Source: an uncultured Eubacterium sp.
GTDB lineage: Bacteria; Bacillota; Clostridia; Peptostreptococcales; Anaerovoracaceae
Direction: 5' to 3'
NCBI GenBank assembly: GCA_900543485.1
Contig: UQRM01000009.1
Coordinates: forward strand, 28,165 to 92,164
DNA: 64,000 nucleotides
The translations under genes were made by a program, and so were the position numbers. Below are positions 62,405 to 64,000 of this stretch, one piece after another (position 1 is the first letter of the stretch; every line of letters begins with the position of its first letter). Under the pieces are notes generated by a model. The model saw only the letters and a program-made list of their open reading frames with translations, ran no database searches and was not told the origin of the DNA.

Positions 62405-63280
62405 CTAAACGGAAATGTATTTTTCTATCTGATCGTAATCGATCTTAGTGAACAGATTTTTTCTGAACTCTCCCGACGAACACCTGATCAGCTTCTTATA
62501 TGTCCTATTCATATGGGCGTGGTCGAAGAATCCGCAATCCACCGCGATATCCACCAAAAGCCTCTCCTTATCCTCCATTATCCTGTTCATGGAAGCCTGA
62601 AGCCTTATTATCTGCGAATAGAGCTTGGGTGATATCCCTACGCAGCGTTCAAACATCTTATCTATATGTCTGGCAGTGAACCCTGTCTCATCAGCCAGTG
62701 TTTCCACCTTGATATTGCCCTGGCTCTGGAATATGCGCTCCGTGCAGTACTTTATCAGGTACTTGTTGGGCTCCTCCTGCATACGCGTCCTTATCACTTT
62801 GGAAATGAGCCTTATTCGCTCTGCCAGGCCGTTTTCCCGTTCCAGTATGGAAAGGAGCTGTCTGCCGTCTATCCCGCCGGCTTCCACAGGCACCGCTTTG
62901 TTGGTCAACTTACAGGCATCGCCGTCTATCAGCGAAGATCCTACTCCCGGCAGGAAGCGTATGAATATGTACCCTTCACCCGGACAAACCTCAAGTTTTT
63001 TTATCTCATCAGTGACTCCGCATATATATCCGGATATGGCCTCCCCGTCGCTCACGAAAGCCATGGTCATGCAGCCATCGGGTATCATGGGAAGTATCTT
63101 CATATCCTCCGCTATGGATTTGATATAAAAGATATCGGCCACCGTCGTATACAACGGATGGCCAAAACTTACGTCGATCTTGTTTACCCTGAACCCTTCA
63201 TCCTCGAATATCAACGGTTCATACTGAACTCTGGCTTCCGTAGGAGCCAGATATTGTTTTCTGCTTATTACAAATGACAT
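62405..63280 (-). CDS. AraC-family transcriptional regulator
   Basis: The 291-residue protein has a C-terminal double helix-turn-helix of AraC type: ERIFQSQGNIKVETLADETGFTARHIDKMFERCVGISPKLYSQI and DIAVDCGFFDHAHMNRTYKKLIRCSSGEFRKN. The N-terminal 160 residues form a ligand-binding region (IPDGCMTMAFVSDGE, GEGYIFIRFLPGVG) typical of DUF6597-like sensors. It is the first gene of the kinase-aminotransferase operon and likely controls it. A promoter is visible at 63360-63388. Confidence 0.9.
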   Translation of the reverse strand: MSFVISRKQYLAPTEARVQYEPLIFEDEGFRVNKIDVSFGHPLYTTVADIFYIKSIAEDMKILPMIPDGCMTMAFVSDGEAISGYICGVTDEIKKLEVCPGEGYIFIRFLPGVGSSLIDGDACKLTNKAVPVEAGGIDGRQLLSILERENGLAERIRLISKVIRTRMQEEPNKYLIKYCTERIFQSQGNIKVETLADETGFTARHIDKMFERCVGISPKLYSQIIRLQASMNRIMEDKERLLVDIAVDCGFFDHAHMNRTYKKLIRCSSGEFRKNLFTKIDYDQIEKYISV

Positions 63281-63359
63281 TTTATTCTATCACATCCGCA
63301 TATATCACTGGTCTTCTGCGTCAATGGTAAAAATCAGAAGTGTTCCTTTCTTCTTTTTT

Positions 63360-63388
63360 ATGATATCACTTGATATTATTTCGGTCAA
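63360..63388 (-). promoter_or_regulatory. Promoter of the AraC-kinase-aminotransferase operon
   Basis: TTGACC (63388-63383), a 17-bp spacer and TATCAT (63365-63360) on the minus strand, about 80 bases before the AraC start codon. The spacer holds the palindromic ATATCAAGTGATAT (63361-63374), which overlaps the -10 box and could be an operator. Confidence 0.7.
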
Positions 63389-63459
63389 CTTCTGTTTTTT
63401 CCTAGTATCGTCAAATGCGCAGGTGTAAAATATAGAAGTTGAGTGAAGGGAGCGTTATC

Positions 63460-63840
63460 ATGGAAATACTGCAGGGTATGGATCCCGACAGAATGATAAT
63501 AATAGTGCCGTCAGCGCTGGTCGTGATGTACCTGGTCATAAGTCTGCAGAATTCCCTCTGCAGTCGCACCAATCCATATACAGGGCTCATCATCCCGGCC
63601 ATCTGCTTTGTCGCGGCTACGTTGCTGGCAGTAAGGCCGTTACTGGTGGTAGAGTCCGGACAGGCAGGTGAATTGGTTCCGCTTTGTCTCAGGATGTGGC
63701 TGACGTTCAACATAGCGACACTGGTATTCCTGTTCCCTTATTACAAACACCGTAAGATGAAGGCCGCTGCCGAAAAAGCCCGGCCGACACCTCTGCCTGA
63801 CAGCGAGGATGCTGCCGACACCGATGCTGACAATCGGTGA
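63460..63840 (+). CDS. Hypothetical small membrane protein
   Basis: I do not recognise this 126-residue protein. It has three hydrophobic helices (IIIVPSALVVMYLVISL; YTGLIIPAICFVAATLLAV; LRMWLTFNIATLVFLFPYY) and a charged, Pro/Asp-rich C-terminal tail (KHRKMKAAAEKARPTPLPDSED). GGGAG lies seven bases before ATG 63460. It is divergent from the AraC operon and stands alone before the repeat-rich window edge. Confidence 0.75.
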   Translation: MEILQGMDPDRMIIIVPSALVVMYLVISLQNSLCSRTNPYTGLIIPAICFVAATLLAVRPLLVVESGQAGELVPLCLRMWLTFNIATLVFLFPYYKHRKMKAAAEKARPTPLPDSEDAADTDADNR

Positions 63841-63930
63841 ATACATATCGGATATATACTTGAACATCGAATGAAATATAAAAAATTTAAAAGAAATTTT
63901 ATATCTAATTTTCGATTATCCGTATAAACA

Positions 63931-63999
63931 CTATACTTTCAAGTATTTTGAAGTATAGAAAAAACTCATTTTACCACGAATTTACCACGATTGAATGAG
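63931..63999. repeat. Inverted and direct repeats at the window edge
   Basis: CTATACTT (63931-63938) and AAGTATAG (63951-63958) form a hairpin. Then CTCATT (63965-63970) and AATGAG (63994-63999) enclose two copies of TTTACCACGA (63970-63979, 63981-63990) with an 11-bp period. The layout looks like protein-binding sites, perhaps an operator or a recombinase arm or attachment region. The next gene lies outside the window. Confidence 0.5.
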
Positions 64000-64000
64000 C

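Overview
The window looks like chromosome of an anaerobic Bacillota, class Clostridia. The evidence is classic low-GC Gram-positive gene order (SRP RNA-dnaX-ybaB-recR-bofA; rbgA-rnhB; yacL-ispDF-proS), GGAGG ribosome binding sites on nearly every gene, a T-box leader, formyl-THF synthetase with FchA and FolD, and a hydrogenase/complex-I-like membrane subunit. A more exact placement (for example Anaerovoracaceae-like) would be a guess. Most genes run on the minus strand, and most of the window is ordinary housekeeping DNA.

Layout. 1-1392: 5' part of a proton-pumping antiporter-like subunit (minus). 1607-4280: thioredoxin-reductase-like flavoprotein converging on an amino acid permease. 4487-7761: bofA, recR, ybaB, dnaX and SRP RNA. 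7828-13764: AIR-synthase-like protein, ligA, pcrA and an M50 peptidase. 14006-17215: a trpXYZ-type ABC importer behind a T-box whose specifier reads as UGG (Trp). 17361-17710: an intergenic array of 51-bp palindromic repeats in two inverted blocks. 17804-23489: sppA, thrS (no TGS domain), ddl and an LCP protein. 23599-33635: a GtrA-phosphoglucomutase in-frame fusion, a two-OB-fold SSB-like protein, a GNAT protein, a lipid kinase, folC, valS, two small proteins and an N-domain-only larC. 33878-36707: a LuxR-type regulator and an NhaC-type antiporter (plus). 36798-40168: a small surface-protein remnant, then folD, fchA and fhs. 40365-46672: coiled-coil protein, rnhB, rbgA, ABC exporter, rplS, tRNA-Arg and a MATE pump. 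46812-52982: cyclophilin, Nudix, split chromate transporter, proS, ispDF and yacL. 53174-56411: two-component system, PHP phosphoesterase and a Cys-rich protein (plus). 56527-63280: aldehyde dehydrogenase, glycerol-dehydrogenase-like enzyme, class V aminotransferase, FGGY kinase and an AraC regulator. 63460-64000: a small membrane protein and a repeat-rich edge.

How genes work together. fhs, fchA and folD form a complete formate-to-methylene-THF module. FolD has lost two cyclohydrolase residues, and the adjacent FchA would supply that step. The trpXYZ genes are probably controlled by uncharged tRNA-Trp. The AraC regulator, FGGY kinase and aminotransferase look like one operon. With the separately promoted GldA-like and ALDH genes they resemble a small polyol or amino-polyol catabolic set. 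The kinase lacks an arginine that contacts glycerol in known glycerol kinases, so its substrate is uncertain.

The least explained DNA is intergenic. One element is a 51-bp-period array (11-nt arm, 12-nt variable loop, 11-nt arm, 17-nt oriented linker) at 17.4-17.7 kb. The other is a pair of identical-arm, different-loop palindromes at 58.05-58.25 kb. I know no function for either.
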